Source: Luteolibacter sp. (GTDB lineage: Bacteria > Verrucomicrobiota > Verrucomicrobiia > Verrucomicrobiales > Akkermansiaceae). Taken from it: a stretch of DNA of 64,000 nucleotides. The first letter of the stretch is position 1; each line of letters opens with the position of its first letter. The notes beneath the pieces were generated by a model. It was not told the DNA's origin, did not search any database, and was given only the letters and a program-made list of their open reading frames with translations. Positions 1 through 9,433 of this stretch are shown in pieces. The stretch is taken from assembly GCA_030696085.1 (NCBI GenBank), contig JAUYNL010000088.1, forward strand, positions 1 to 64,000, written 5' to 3'. The position numbers and the translations under genes are program-made.

Positions 1-54
1 GCCCTGCTCGGCGGACTCGGAATGCTCACCCTGCTGCGCCGCCGCCGCGCGTGA
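1..54 (+). CDS. 3' end of a PEP-CTERM sorting-domain protein (partial)
   Basis: Reading from base 1, the last 17 codons give a glycine/leucine-rich hydrophobic stretch, then four arginines and a stop (ending in LLRRRRA). A short hydrophobic helix followed by a terminal arginine cluster is the typical end of a PEP-CTERM sorting signal. In that system exosortase processes secreted proteins at the cell envelope. The PEP motif and the body of the protein lie left of the window, so the protein's function cannot be judged. Other proteins with a C-terminal membrane anchor can end this way. Confidence 0.6.
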   Translation, partial: ALLGGLGMLTLLRRRRA

Positions 55-296
55 GCCAACACACGCAATCCGTTTCCCCCCGGGAAGCCGTGGTGATTCG
101 GACCTCGACAAGGTGCCGGTTTCGCTGAGGATGACGTGCGTTTCCCAGGTGAGACAAGCCACCCATGTCCGACCCGTAACCCAGGTCCTTCCGGATCCGT
201 GGAAAAGCGCCTGCCGGGTTCGATATGGTTCGGGAAATCCGCGTCTTTGGAACCTGAACGAATACAATTTACCGAACTACCACCGATCATCTGGAA

Positions 297-1070
297 ATGA
301 GCAAACTCCTTCATAAACGCGCCCTTGTCACCGCCGGGGCCCAAGGCATTGGCGCAGCGATCAGTCGGCATCTATCTGAAGCTGCTTGCGATCTGGTCAT
401 CCACTACCACAGCAGTGACGACGCTGCGCGGGCACTGAAGAAAGAGATTCTTGCCGCCGGGCAGCGTTGTGAAATCATCCGCGCGGATCTAACAAACCCG
501 CGGGAGTGCGAGCGGCTCGTGGCGGAGGCGGTGGGGTTTCTCGGAGGGCTGGATATTTTGATCAACAATGCCGGCTCGCTCGTCGCCCGCCGTTCGCTGG
601 CCGAGGCGGACGATGAATTTTGGAATTTGGTGATGGCTCTCAACCTCGACAGCACACGCCGTGTGATTCGCGCTGCCGCGCCGCATCTCGCATCCGCCGC
701 AGCATCCGCCGGTGGCGCGAGCATCGTCAATCTCTCCTCGCTGGCCGGGCGCAAGGGCGGGCATCCCGGGTCATTGGCCTACTCGACCTCCAAGGGCGCG
801 GTTCTGACTTTGACCCGAGCGCTGTCCACCGAACTGGGGCCGCAGGGCGTGCGCGTCAACGCGATCGCTCCCGGGCTGATCCTCGGCACCAGTTTCCACA
901 ACACGCACACGACGGCGGAATCAGCGCGGCAGACCGTGGCGGGAATCGCGCTCGGGCGCTCCGGGACGGTGAACGACATCGCGCGGGCGGTGGTGTTTCT
1001 GGCAAGCGAGTTTGACGGATTCATCACCGGTGCCACCCTCGACATCAACGGCGGCGTCTATACCTGCTAA
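297..1070 (+). CDS. SDR-family NAD(P)-dependent oxidoreductase (FabG-like)
   Basis: A 257-residue classical short-chain dehydrogenase/reductase. The N-terminal Rossmann loop reads TAGAQGIG (variant of TGxxxGxG), followed by the structural NNAG motif. The catalytic site is the Ser of NLSSLAG with Tyr162-x3-Lys166 (YSTSK), and the C-terminus reads ITGATLDINGG, typical of FabG-like reductases. Length is normal for the family. The MFS transporter gene starts 32 bp downstream on the same strand, so the two may form an operon for uptake and oxidation or reduction of a sugar acid or similar compound. SDR substrates cannot be read from sequence, so no specific reaction is assigned. The 240 bp upstream, after the PEP-CTERM stop, hold no convincing gene. 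Confidence 0.9.
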   Translation: MSKLLHKRALVTAGAQGIGAAISRHLSEAACDLVIHYHSSDDAARALKKEILAAGQRCEIIRADLTNPRECERLVAEAVGFLGGLDILINNAGSLVARRSLAEADDEFWNLVMALNLDSTRRVIRAAAPHLASAAASAGGASIVNLSSLAGRKGGHPGSLAYSTSKGAVLTLTRALSTELGPQGVRVNAIAPGLILGTSFHNTHTTAESARQTVAGIALGRSGTVNDIARAVVFLASEFDGFITGATLDINGGVYTC

Positions 1071-1102
1071 CTGGTTTCCCTCCGTTCCACGCAAGCACGG
1101 TC

Positions 1103-2374
1103 ATGCCTGAATCCGCCGCCACCCCCAGCTCCGAAGGTCCGCGCCCTTCGAGATTGCGGTGGTTGATGATCGCCTTCGCGTTCCTGGCCACGGTGATTAA
1201 TTATCTCGACCGCCAGACGCTCTCCATCACGGCTCCCTTGTTGAAGCAGGAGTTCGGGATGAATGATGAGACTTACGGACTCATCCTTTCGGCCTTCATG
1301 CTTGCATATACGGTGATGAACGGTCTGTCGGGACCGTTCATCGACCGCTTTGGCACGCGTGTCGGTTACGCATGTTGCATGCTGTGGTGGTCCACGGCGG
1401 GAGTGCTGCACATGTTCGTGCGCGGGCCCTTGTCACTCGGCGCGTTCCGGTTTTTGTTAGGGATGGGAGAGGCGGGGAATTGGCCGGCGGCCGTCAAGCT
1501 GGTGAGTGAATGGTTTCCGGCAAAGGAAAGGGCGCTTGCTTCAGGGATCTTCAACAGCGGATCGGCGCTCGGGGCGGTGATCGCGCCACCGTTGATTACA
1601 TGGCTGGTGGTCAAGTGGGGCTGGCAGCAGGCGTTCCTGGTGGTCGGCCTGCTGGGTTATGTATGGCTGGCCGGCTGGTGGCTTATCTATCGAGTGCCCG
1701 AGCATGTGCAGGCCGAGCTGCGCAGGGAGAGAATTCCGCCGTCCCGGCTTTTCCAGACGCGCTTCGTGCCGTTTTTCACCCTTTCCAAGGTATTCCTGGA
1801 TCCGGTGTGGTACTTTTATATTTTCTGGATTCCGAAATATCTCAGCTCGGTCCATCACCTTTCGCTGCTGGATATAGGCAAGTTGGCCTGGATTCCTTTT
1901 GTCACCGCGGACATCGGGAACTTGTGCGGCGGGGCATTGACAACGCTGCTGGCGAACCGCGGGTGCCCGATTCCACAGGCACGCAAAGTGAGCATATCCG
2001 TATTCACCGTGTTGATGACAAGCGCGATTGCCGCGGTCTTCGCGCCCAACGTGGGGTGGTCGCTGGCATTCGTATCCATCGCGACGTTCGGCTACACCGG
2101 TTGCTCGGCCAACATGCTGGCGCTCCCGGCGGATGTGTTTCCCAAGAGCGTGGTCGCCTCGGTGTATGGGTTTGCGAGCATGGGATCGGGATTCGGCGGG
2201 ATGTTGTTCAGTTGGCTAACGGGGCGGGTAATTGACCAGCACGGCTACATGCCAGTCTTGATCGGCTATGGCATCATGCCGCTGATCGCGCTTGCGATAT
2301 TGTTGTTTCTTTGCGGACCGTTGCACCGTGATGGGAAATTTGCGACGGCATCACTCCGGCCTCCCGCGATATGA
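1103..2374 (+). CDS. MFS transporter, anion:cation symporter type (hexuronate transporter-like)
   Basis: A 423-residue inner-membrane protein with the hydrophobic pattern of 12 transmembrane helices and a short polar N-terminus. The first helix contains NYLDRQTLS and the loop after helix 2 carries FIDRFGTRVGY. The helix 4-5 region LGMGEAGNWPAAVKLVSEWF is the signature of the anion:cation symporter (ACS) branch, which includes ExuT-like hexuronate carriers. It probably takes up an organic acid such as a uronate by proton symport. It follows the SDR gene after 32 bp and converges on the Fur-family gene. The ACS assignment is reasonable. The substrate is inferred from family only. Confidence 0.85.
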   Translation: MPESAATPSSEGPRPSRLRWLMIAFAFLATVINYLDRQTLSITAPLLKQEFGMNDETYGLILSAFMLAYTVMNGLSGPFIDRFGTRVGYACCMLWWSTAGVLHMFVRGPLSLGAFRFLLGMGEAGNWPAAVKLVSEWFPAKERALASGIFNSGSALGAVIAPPLITWLVVKWGWQQAFLVVGLLGYVWLAGWWLIYRVPEHVQAELRRERIPPSRLFQTRFVPFFTLSKVFLDPVWYFYIFWIPKYLSSVHHLSLLDIGKLAWIPFVTADIGNLCGGALTTLLANRGCPIPQARKVSISVFTVLMTSAIAAVFAPNVGWSLAFVSIATFGYTGCSANMLALPADVFPKSVVASVYGFASMGSGFGGMLFSWLTGRVIDQHGYMPVLIGYGIMPLIALAILLFLCGPLHRDGKFATASLRPPAI

Positions 2375-2441
2375 TCCCGCCGATTCCGGGAAGCCGTGTT
2401 CCGGCAGATCGCAGGTCAGTGCCACGCATGGAAGGAAGATG

Positions 2442-2457
2442 CGGGTTTGGAAACCCG
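2442..2457. terminator. Possible hairpin between convergent genes
   Basis: A 6-bp stem (2442-2447 with 2452-2457) and a 4-base loop lie in the 96-bp gap between the convergent MFS transporter and Fur-family genes. There is no T-run on either side, so it is at best a weak or Rho-assisted terminator. Confidence 0.25.
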
Positions 2458-2470
2458 TGGTCCCGGGGCG

Positions 2471-2896
2471 TCAGGCGCATTTCGGGCAGGTGCCGAAGAA
2501 TTCGAGTTCGTGATAGAGATTGCGGTAGCCGGTTTTCTGGCGGATTTCCTCCTCCAACTGGTGGACGGGGCACGGGGCCTGGATGGCCTCGATGCTGCCG
2601 CATTTGGTGCAGATGAGATAGTCGCTGTGTTTTCCCGGGACGAGCAGGGTGAAGTAGGCGGCGCGCTCGTGCAGGCCGAGGCGGCGGACCACGGCGTGCT
2701 CCGCGAGGCGTTGGAGCAGGCGGAAGACGGTGGCCTTGTCGCATTGATCGGCGAGCCGCCCGGAGGCGGCGAGCTCGGCGAGGGTCATCGGCCGCTCGCT
2801 CTCCAAGAGGGTGATGATGAGCTCTTCGAGCGCCTTGGTGCGGCGCAGGCCGGCCTTGCGGCAGCGGTCGATGGTTTCTTTGACGAGTGGGTTCAT
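2471..2896 (-). CDS. Fur-family transcriptional regulator
   Basis: A 141-residue Fur-superfamily metal-dependent repressor. The N-terminal half is a winged helix, with GLRRTKALEELIITLLE and a recognition-helix segment DKATVFRLLQRLAE resembling the TVYRxLxxLxE of Fur/Zur/PerR. The C-terminal half has two CxxC pairs (CTKCG near residue 100 and CPKCA at the end), as in zinc-structured family members, plus a histidine-containing metal site around GKHSDYLI. I start at ATG 2896. An in-frame TTG at 2914 would overlap the ruvB stop but adds six doubtful residues. It follows ruvB by 14 bp on the same strand. Whether it senses zinc, iron or peroxide cannot be settled from sequence. Confidence 0.85.
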   Translation of the reverse strand: MNPLVKETIDRCRKAGLRRTKALEELIITLLESERPMTLAELAASGRLADQCDKATVFRLLQRLAEHAVVRRLGLHERAAYFTLLVPGKHSDYLICTKCGSIEAIQAPCPVHQLEEEIRQKTGYRNLYHELEFFGTCPKCA

Positions 2897-2910
2897 GGGG
2901 AATCCGGGTT

Positions 2911-3942
2911 TCAAAACAAGGGGCGCTGGGGGTCCTCAGGGCCGGGCGGCGGCGCGGGCGCGCCGATTTTCTGATAGGCGGTGGGCAGGGCCATGCGTCC
3001 GCGCGGGGTGCGCATGAGGTAGCCCTGCATGATGAGGAAGGGTTCGTGGACTTCCTCGATGGTGGCGGAGTCCTCGCCCGCGGCCACGGCGAGGGAGTTG
3101 AGCCCCACCGGGCCGCCGCCGAACTTGTAGATGAGCACTTCGAGCAGGCGCTTGTCCATTTCATCGAGGCCCTGGGAATCGATCTCGATCATGGCCAGCG
3201 CGGCATCGGCGATTTTGCCATCGATGCTGCCGCTGCCTCGGACCTGCGCGAAATCCCGCACCCAGCGCAGCAGGGCATTGGCCACGCGCGGGGTACCGCG
3301 GGAACGCGATGCGATTTCCAGCGCGCCGGCGCGGTCGATGGGGACATCGAGCAATCCGGCGGAGCGTTCGATGATGAGGGCGAGTTCCTCATGGGTGTAA
3401 TAATCGAGGCGGTTGACGAGGCCGAAGCGCGAGCGCAGCGGCGCGGTGAGCATGCCGGAGCGGGTGGTGGCGCCGACGAGCGTGAAGCGCGGCAGGTTGA
3501 TCTGGATGGAGCGGGCGGAGGGGCCGGAATCGATGATGATATCGAGGCGGTAGTCCTCCATGGCCGGATAGAGGTATTCCTCGATGGCCGGGTGCAGGCG
3601 GTGGATTTCATCGATGAAGAGGATATCGCCCTTCTGGATGTTGGTGAGGATGCCGGCGAGATCGCCCGCCTTTTCGATCTGCGGGCCGGAGGTGGTGTGG
3701 AGCTGGGTGCCGGCGGCCTTGGAAATCAGATTGGCGAGGGTGGTTTTCCCCAAGCCCGGCGGGCCGGAGAGCAGGACGTGATCGAGCACATCGCTGCGTT
3801 GTTTCGCCGCCTCCAGCATGAGCAGCAGGCGGTCCTTCACCTTTTCCTGGCCGATGAATTCGGAAAACGCGGGCGGGCGCAGCGAAACATCGAAGGCCGT
3901 GACCGGCGCGGCTGTGGTTTGTTGGTAGAAATTCTCGGACAT
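2911..3942 (-). CDS. ruvB: Holliday junction branch migration ATPase RuvB
   Basis: RuvB forms the hexameric motor that, with RuvA, drives branch migration at Holliday junctions in recombinational repair. The 343-residue length is typical. The N-terminus has the family segment [12 protein letters not shown], then Walker [10 protein letters not shown] (residues about 60-68) and Walker [11 protein letters not shown]. Next come [19 protein letters not shown] (arginine finger region) and the C-terminal winged helix with [12 protein letters not shown]. The ORF ends in a short proline-rich tail. The Fur-family gene follows after 14 bp and the oxidoreductase gene lies 54 bp upstream on the same strand. 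ruvA and ruvC are not in the window. Identification is secure. Confidence 0.97.
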   Translation of the reverse strand: MSENFYQQTTAAPVTAFDVSLRPPAFSEFIGQEKVKDRLLLMLEAAKQRSDVLDHVLLSGPPGLGKTTLANLISKAAGTQLHTTSGPQIEKAGDLAGILTNIQKGDILFIDEIHRLHPAIEEYLYPAMEDYRLDIIIDSGPSARSIQINLPRFTLVGATTRSGMLTAPLRSRFGLVNRLDYYTHEELALIIERSAGLLDVPIDRAGALEIASRSRGTPRVANALLRWVRDFAQVRGSGSIDGKIADAALAMIEIDSQGLDEMDKRLLEVLIYKFGGGPVGLNSLAVAAGEDSATIEEVHEPFLIMQGYLMRTPRGRMALPTAYQKIGAPAPPPGPEDPQRPLF

Positions 3943-3996
3943 CGGGCGGGCGGCAGGATTGGAACCCAGCCGCGCCTTGGTGAGAAGCGCGGATTT

Positions 3997-5094
3997 TCAG
4001 ATCGCCTCGACCGCCTGTGCCTTGCCGGTCTTGATCGAGCGGTATATGGCCTCAATGACGAGCAGATCCTTGAGCCCCTCATGGCCGGAGGGTCCGAAAT
4101 TCCGTTGCTGGAGGATGGCTTGGGAAAAGATGTCCATCTGTTCGGCAAAATGATCCGTGTGGGGGTGTTCGAGCGGAATCTTTTCGTCCGATGTCCAGCC
4201 GCTCTGGCCGCCGTAGCCATAGGCCTGGTTGAGCCCGAAGCGGCCCTTCTCACAGAAGGCGGTGAAATGATTGCAGCCATTGAACGAGTAGGTAGTCAGG
4301 CAGTTCGCGGTTTTTCCTGAGGGGAATTTCATCGCCCACTGGATGGTCTCGTCCACTTCGGCGAACTTCACCTTGTCGATCTTGGTTTCCACAGCGGTGA
4401 TTTCCGCCGGTTCCTCACCGGTGAGGTAGCGGCAGGCCTGCAGGGCATAAATGCCGACGTCCATCAGGGCTCCGCCACCGGCGAGCGCGGCCCGCAAGCG
4501 CCATTGTTTCGGATCCCCGGACTTGAAGCCGAACCCGGCATCGATGTGGCGCAGATCACCGAAGACCTTCTCGCGGGAGAAACGCATGGCTTCCTTGTGA
4601 TGCGGCTCGAACTGGCAGCGGTAGGCGACGCCGAGTTTCACCTTCGCCGCCTCGCAGGCCACGATCATCTCGCGGCATTCCTTCGCGGAAACAGCCATGG
4701 GTTTCTCGCAATACACATGTTTGCCCGCCTTGGCCGCGCGAATCGTGAACTCATGGTGCATGGAATTCGGCAGCACGACACAAACGACATCCACTGCGGG
4801 ATCGTTGGCGATCTTGTCGAAATTCCCGTAATCATAGATCTGCTCCGCGGTGAGTCCGTATTTCCCGCGCCAGGCGACGCCCTTTTCCGGCGTGCCGGTG
4901 ACCACGGCGGCGAGGCGGGCATGTTTCGTCTTCAGCAGGGCGGGGGCGATCTGGTGGGTGCTCAGGTTTCCCAGACCGACGAGCGCCCATCCGAGTTTCC
5001 GGCCCCCGGGCTCCGCGGAGTGCGCCAGACCGGAGGCCATGGTCGCGCCCAATACGCTCTTCATGAAGGGTCTGCGAGTCATGGAAATGTTCAT
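3997..5094 (-). CDS. Gfo/Idh/MocA-family oxidoreductase with Tat-like signal
   Basis: A 365-residue NAD(P)-dependent sugar or inositol dehydrogenase-type protein. The N-terminus TRRPFMKSVLGATMASGLA resembles a twin-arginine signal with a hydrophobic core, so periplasmic export is likely. The Rossmann fold follows (WALVGLGNLSTHQIAPAL), with the family's conserved EKPMA motif (HVYCEKPMAVSAKE) and a C-terminal alpha/beta domain. Secreted Gfo/Idh/MocA proteins are abundant in Verrucomicrobiota and Planctomycetota, usually with tightly bound cofactor and unknown glycan substrates. It lies upstream of ruvB on the same strand and is divergent from fabV. The substrate is unknown. Confidence 0.88.
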   Translation of the reverse strand: MNISMTRRPFMKSVLGATMASGLAHSAEPGGRKLGWALVGLGNLSTHQIAPALLKTKHARLAAVVTGTPEKGVAWRGKYGLTAEQIYDYGNFDKIANDPAVDVVCVVLPNSMHHEFTIRAAKAGKHVYCEKPMAVSAKECREMIVACEAAKVKLGVAYRCQFEPHHKEAMRFSREKVFGDLRHIDAGFGFKSGDPKQWRLRAALAGGGALMDVGIYALQACRYLTGEEPAEITAVETKIDKVKFAEVDETIQWAMKFPSGKTANCLTTYSFNGCNHFTAFCEKGRFGLNQAYGYGGQSGWTSDEKIPLEHPHTDHFAEQMDIFSQAILQQRNFGPSGHEGLKDLLVIEAIYRSIKTGKAQAVEAI

Positions 5095-5232
5095 TTACAT
5101 GCAATCATGCAGTGATCCCGCAGGCATGCACGAGAAATATCCGGGCCGTGCTTCTTCGATGCCGGGGCCTCTATTCCATCCGGTGAAATCAGGATTGCCA
5201 CACCGCCGCGGGTCGATAGCCTCGCCGCAACC

Positions 5233-6417
5233 ATGATTGTTGCTCCCAAGATCCGCGGATTCATCTGCACCACCGCCCATCCCGATGGCTGTGCCAAGCA
5301 CGTCGCCGAACAAATCGCCGTCGTGAAAAACGGAGGGCCCATCAGCGGAGGCCCGAAGAAAGTGCTCGTGATCGGATCCTCCACCGGCTACGGACTCTCC
5401 TCGCGCATCGCAGCGGCCTTCGGCAATGGAGCGGCCACCCTTGGCGTGTTTTTCGAAAAACCAGGCGACGCCGAAAAGTCCGCCACCGCCGGCTGGTACA
5501 ACTCCGCCGCCTTCGAAAAGGAAGCCGCCGCAGCCGGCCTCTATGCCCGCTCGTTCAACGGCGACGCGTTTTCCGATGAAATGAAGGCCGAGGTCATCGC
5601 CGCCATCAAGGCCGATCTGGGCCAGGTCGATTGCGTCATCTACAGCCTCGCCTCTCCCCGCCGCACCCACCCGAAAACCGGCGGGGTGTTCCGCTCCGTG
5701 CTCAAGCCGATCGGCCAGAGTTACACCAACAAGAACCTCAACACCAACACCGGCGTGGTCGATGAAGTCACCATCCAGCCCGCCGAAGACGACGATGTCG
5801 CCCAGACGGTGGCCGTCATGGGCGGCGAGGATTGGGAAATGTGGCTCGACGCCCTGCTCGCCGAAAATCTCATCGCTCCGGGCACGCAAACCTTCGCCTA
5901 CTCCTACATCGGGCCGGAACTCACCTGGCCGATCTACAAAAACGGCACCATCGGCAAGGCCAAGGAGGATCTTGAACGCGTCCAGCGAGTGCTCGATACC
6001 AAGCTCGCCCCACTCGGCGGCAAGGCCTGGGTTTCCGTCAATAAAGCTCTCGTCACCCAAGCCAGTTCCGCGATCCCGGTGGTCCCGCTTTACATCTCGC
6101 TACTTTATAAAGTGATGAAGGCCGATGGCACCCACGAGGATTGCATCGAGCAGATGGACCGCCTTTTCCGCGAGCGCTACACCGACCCGCAACCTGACGA
6201 AGTCGGCCGCATCCGCCTGGATGACTGGGAAATGGAAGCCAGGATCCAACAACCAGTCATCGCCAACTGGCACAAGGTCACCACCGAAAACCTCCTCCAA
6301 CTCGCCGATATCGAGGGCTACCAATCCAGTTTCCTCCGCCTTTTCGGCTTCGGCCTGGAGGGGGTCGATTACGACTCGGATCAGGACATCGCGATGAAAG
6401 TGCCCTCGATCGGCTGA
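5233..6417 (+). CDS. fabV: Trans-2-enoyl-ACP/CoA reductase FabV
   Basis: FabV is the SDR-superfamily NADH-dependent enoyl reductase of about 400 residues, which carries out the last reduction of fatty-acid elongation. The 394-residue protein starts with the family-specific IVAPKIRGFICTTAHPDGC. The cofactor loop is VLVIGSSTGYGLSSR. It carries the characteristic YSYIGPELTWPIYKNGTIG followed by GKAK, containing the Tyr-x8-Lys catalytic pair. It is monocistronic: divergent from the oxidoreductase gene (138-bp gap) and convergent with the MMPL gene (22-bp gap). FabV is often the triclosan-insensitive isoenzyme; whether FabI also exists cannot be seen here. Confidence 0.96.
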   Translation: MIVAPKIRGFICTTAHPDGCAKHVAEQIAVVKNGGPISGGPKKVLVIGSSTGYGLSSRIAAAFGNGAATLGVFFEKPGDAEKSATAGWYNSAAFEKEAAAAGLYARSFNGDAFSDEMKAEVIAAIKADLGQVDCVIYSLASPRRTHPKTGGVFRSVLKPIGQSYTNKNLNTNTGVVDEVTIQPAEDDDVAQTVAVMGGEDWEMWLDALLAENLIAPGTQTFAYSYIGPELTWPIYKNGTIGKAKEDLERVQRVLDTKLAPLGGKAWVSVNKALVTQASSAIPVVPLYISLLYKVMKADGTHEDCIEQMDRLFRERYTDPQPDEVGRIRLDDWEMEARIQQPVIANWHKVTTENLLQLADIEGYQSSFLRLFGFGLEGVDYDSDQDIAMKVPSIG

Positions 6418-6439
6418 AGGCATGGATTCTGTTGGAATC

Positions 6440-8830
6440 TCAACCCTTTAACGAGGGGGAACCATCAGCTTGTTTCGCCGCGATGAAAGACGGCAGCAGG
6501 AACACACTCACCGCCATTCCAGCCAGAATGCCGATCACCGCCACCGCGCCAAGGCTGGCCATCGCGTCATTGGAAGCAAAACACAACGAGCCGAAACCGA
6601 TCGCGGTGGAAACCCCGCAGAACACCACCGCCTTGCCGGTGCCGTGCCACATCGCCGCGAGATCGCCGCCGTTTCGTCTGAGGGCGATTCCGACATGGAT
6701 GCCATAGTCGATCCCGGTTCCTAACAAAAGCGGCGTGGCGGCGATGTTGAGGAAATTCCATCCGATGCCCAGCAAGGCCATGGCCGCCAGCAGGATCAGC
6801 CCGGCGAGCATCATCGCGGCCAGACACAGGGCTACCACGCGCGCCGAACGGAAGATCACCGCCAGCATCAGCAGCATGAGCGCGGCCATCGGCAGGAACA
6901 CATCCGTTAGATCCTTGCGCACCAGCGGTGCCACGGCGGGCCGCAGCAATTCCCAGCCTGCGAACCAGATGCCGCCGCCATTCATGGCGCGCAGGATTTC
7001 GTAATCGCCGCCCGTGGCATCCACCCCCTCCGCGAGTCGGACCATCCCGGCGACACAGCCGCCGCCGCTTTCATCGCGTGAGACAAACATGCGCATCATG
7101 TCGCCCGCTGCGGGCGACTGCGGAAAAACGAGGCCCTCCGCGCCGATCATGCGTTTCATTTCCACCAGTACCGCGCGGTCGAGTGCCAGGCCCTCTTCGG
7201 AAAACCCGGCGGAATCCGCGCTGGCGAGCAAGGAATCGGAGTTTTCCGCCAGTCCGTGCAATGCGGCGCGGTTCGCCATCTGGCGCGGGCCATCCGGCCA
7301 CCATGGCGCGGGCAACACCAGCGAGGCGACCACCGGATTTGCAGTCAGACGCCGCTCCGCTTCATGCAGCCTCTGGCGCATGGTCTCATCGTCCGGAGCC
7401 TCGATCATGACCCGCAGGGCATCCGCGCCCCATTGGGGAAACATCGCACGCACCCGATCAAACGCAGCCATCGCCTGGCTGTTGCGCGGGCGCAGCATCC
7501 GTTCGTCAAAATCGATCCCGGGCACGCCTTTCCAGAACAGGATGGCCACCGCCGTCAACAGCAGGGCAGCGGCAATCCTGAGCGAGGTTTTGTTTCCCGG
7601 AATCATCGCCCGGCCGCCTGCCGACACCACGCGGCCGGCCCCGGCCTTCGCCACAAAGGGCAGATAGAATCCCAGCATCAGCGCCGCGCCAGCGAGGATG
7701 CCGCACGCCACCATCGTTCCGAGCTGAGCGATGCCCGGCAGGCCGCTGCGATTCAACGCGAAAAACACCACCGCCGTGGTGAATGCCGCCCAGCCGACAG
7801 AGGCCGCCGTCGCCCGCCACAGGGCATCCCGGCCGCGCCCCGCCACCTTGGCTTCCTGGCAGATCAGCACGCCGTAATCCACCGCCAGCCCGATCAGGAT
7901 CGCGGCGAAACCCGCCGCCATGATGCTGAGGCTGCCATAAATCCATCCCGCCAGTCCGAGAGCCGTCACGAAGGTCAGTCCCAAGACCACCGCCAGCCCG
8001 CCCAGCAGCACGAGACGGCGTTGCGCCCACCAGAAAAGCAGGGCGATCAGCGCGGCCGTGATGCCCACTGTGTCGCGCATGTCGTGCTCCATCGAGCCAC
8101 CGATTTCCGAGGAAAAAACCGGCTCGCCGGTGAGATGGATTTTGATGCCCGCTCCGTCGGATTTCTGCCAGTCGGCGAGCACCTTGCGCACCTCACCGAG
8201 CCAAATCCCCGCCTCCCGGTAGCCGCTCACCGGCCGGGGCGCGGAGAGCAGGACGAGGTGCCCGCGGCCGTCCGGGCTTTCGTACCCCGCCGATCCATCG
8301 GCAGCCCCCGCCAGCAGCGGCTCCAGGGCGGGGTGGCGCAGGAAACCGAATGGATCGTGCGCCCGCATCGCGAGATCCTCGCCCTCCATCGCCGTCGCCA
8401 CTTCCGCCAAGGCCTGATTCAGGGTGCTTGTCGCGTTTTCCGGTGCGAAAGCGGCAGCCTGCCGGGCGGAGAATTCCTGCGGGCCATTCAACCAGAAATA
8501 AGCCAGCAATTCCGCCATGCCCTCGCCCTCCTCCATCCAGAGCGGCTGCCAGCGCGCTTGTTTGGAGACGCCCGCCGCCGCCAGCGCCCGCACCAGTGAC
8601 TGCGCCTTCTCCCCCATCAAGCCCTCGTCCTCCTGCCTGCCCTCGATGAGCACGACCAGTTCGTCCTCCTTGGAAAACGAGTCGTGAAACACCCGCAAAC
8701 CACGCACTTCCGGCATTTCCGGCGGCAACATGCCCAGAATATCCGGATCAAAACGCAGCCGCCCGAGCCCCAGAGCCGCTCCCAGCACCCCAAGCCCCAG
8801 CATCGTCAATACTACCATGCGCCGCGTCAT
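6440..8830 (-). CDS. MMPL/RND-superfamily exporter
   Basis: A 796-residue inner-membrane protein with the RND/MMPL layout. After one N-terminal helix (VVLTMLGLGVLGAALGLG) comes a large periplasmic loop (about residues 25-250), then a block of about five helices with GLAVDYGVLICQEAK. A second periplasmic loop and a second helix block with GTGIDYGIHVGIALRR complete it. The GxxxDYG segments are the proton-relay-like helices of this superfamily. HpnN-type hopanoid exporters and lipid or siderophore exporters share this shape. The neighbouring squalene-cyclase-repeat and UbiA genes make a lipid cargo attractive, but they are not in the same operon. It converges on fabV. Confidence 0.85.
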   Translation of the reverse strand: MTRRMVVLTMLGLGVLGAALGLGRLRFDPDILGMLPPEMPEVRGLRVFHDSFSKEDELVVLIEGRQEDEGLMGEKAQSLVRALAAAGVSKQARWQPLWMEEGEGMAELLAYFWLNGPQEFSARQAAAFAPENATSTLNQALAEVATAMEGEDLAMRAHDPFGFLRHPALEPLLAGAADGSAGYESPDGRGHLVLLSAPRPVSGYREAGIWLGEVRKVLADWQKSDGAGIKIHLTGEPVFSSEIGGSMEHDMRDTVGITAALIALLFWWAQRRLVLLGGLAVVLGLTFVTALGLAGWIYGSLSIMAAGFAAILIGLAVDYGVLICQEAKVAGRGRDALWRATAASVGWAAFTTAVVFFALNRSGLPGIAQLGTMVACGILAGAALMLGFYLPFVAKAGAGRVVSAGGRAMIPGNKTSLRIAAALLLTAVAILFWKGVPGIDFDERMLRPRNSQAMAAFDRVRAMFPQWGADALRVMIEAPDDETMRQRLHEAERRLTANPVVASLVLPAPWWPDGPRQMANRAALHGLAENSDSLLASADSAGFSEEGLALDRAVLVEMKRMIGAEGLVFPQSPAAGDMMRMFVSRDESGGGCVAGMVRLAEGVDATGGDYEILRAMNGGGIWFAGWELLRPAVAPLVRKDLTDVFLPMAALMLLMLAVIFRSARVVALCLAAMMLAGLILLAAMALLGIGWNFLNIAATPLLLGTGIDYGIHVGIALRRNGGDLAAMWHGTGKAVVFCGVSTAIGFGSLCFASNDAMASLGAVAVIGILAGMAVSVFLLPSFIAAKQADGSPSLKG

Positions 8831-8941
8831 GGCCAGACCCTAAAACAGTCCGCCACCCGCATGCGACCACGAATCCATCCCCCGTGATCGCGGAAGGATT
8901 TTGAATTGTCAGACTGCGCATTTCATCCGATCACCTTGCCC

Positions 8942-9427
8942 ATGCGCTCCCCCCGCGTTCCTCGCAGCATCCTATTCGTGTGCCTCGGTAACATCTGTCG
9001 CTCCCCTGCGGCTGAAATCGTTTTCCGCCACCAAGTCACCGCCATCGGGCGGGAACATGATTTCCACATCGATTCCGCAGGCATCATCGGCCACCATCAT
9101 GGCTCGCCTCCCGATCCGCGGATGTCGGAGGCTTTGCAACGCCGCGGGTTCCCCGTCACCGGCCGGGCGAGGAAAATTCACAGCACGGACCTGCAAACCT
9201 TCGATCTCATCGTAACCATGGATGAAACCAATTTCGCCGATGTCCGTGGGCTCGACCCAGGCGGCAGCAATCACAACAAGATCCGGCCCTTCATGAGTTT
9301 CTGCCGCCGCCACAGTGATCCGCGCGTTCCAGATCCCTACTATGGCGGCCAGCGTGGATTCGACCATGTCATCGATCTGCTCGAGGACGGCTGCGAGGGC
9401 ATTCTTGCCGTGACCGCCGACGGCTGA
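8942..9427 (+). CDS. Low-molecular-weight protein tyrosine phosphatase
   Basis: A cytoplasmic phosphatase of about 161 residues. The P-loop CLGNICRS is the C(X)5R signature, with nucleophile Cys14 and Arg20 close to the N-terminus as is usual. The general-acid loop DPYYGG matches the family's DP(Y/W)YG near residue 130. Target proteins are unknown; in bacteria these enzymes often act on tyrosine kinases controlling polysaccharide synthesis or on protein arginine phosphate. I choose ATG 8942, because the upstream in-frame TTG (8906) adds non-conserved residues. It is divergent from the MMPL gene and convergent with the pseudopilin gene (6-bp gap). Confidence 0.9.
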   Translation: MRSPRVPRSILFVCLGNICRSPAAEIVFRHQVTAIGREHDFHIDSAGIIGHHHGSPPDPRMSEALQRRGFPVTGRARKIHSTDLQTFDLIVTMDETNFADVRGLDPGGSNHNKIRPFMSFCRRHSDPRVPDPYYGGQRGFDHVIDLLEDGCEGILAVTADG

Positions 9428-9433
9428 ACATTC

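Noticed and set aside
2887-4320. Long plus-strand open frame opposite ruvB and the oxidoreductase gene
   Set aside because: It lies antisense to two clear genes with strong motifs, and its composition (Gly/Ala/Arg/Asp-rich) is typical of antisense frames in GC-rich DNA.
5095-6060. 321-codon minus-strand frame opposite fabV
   Set aside because: Antisense to the certain fabV gene; no domain recognised.
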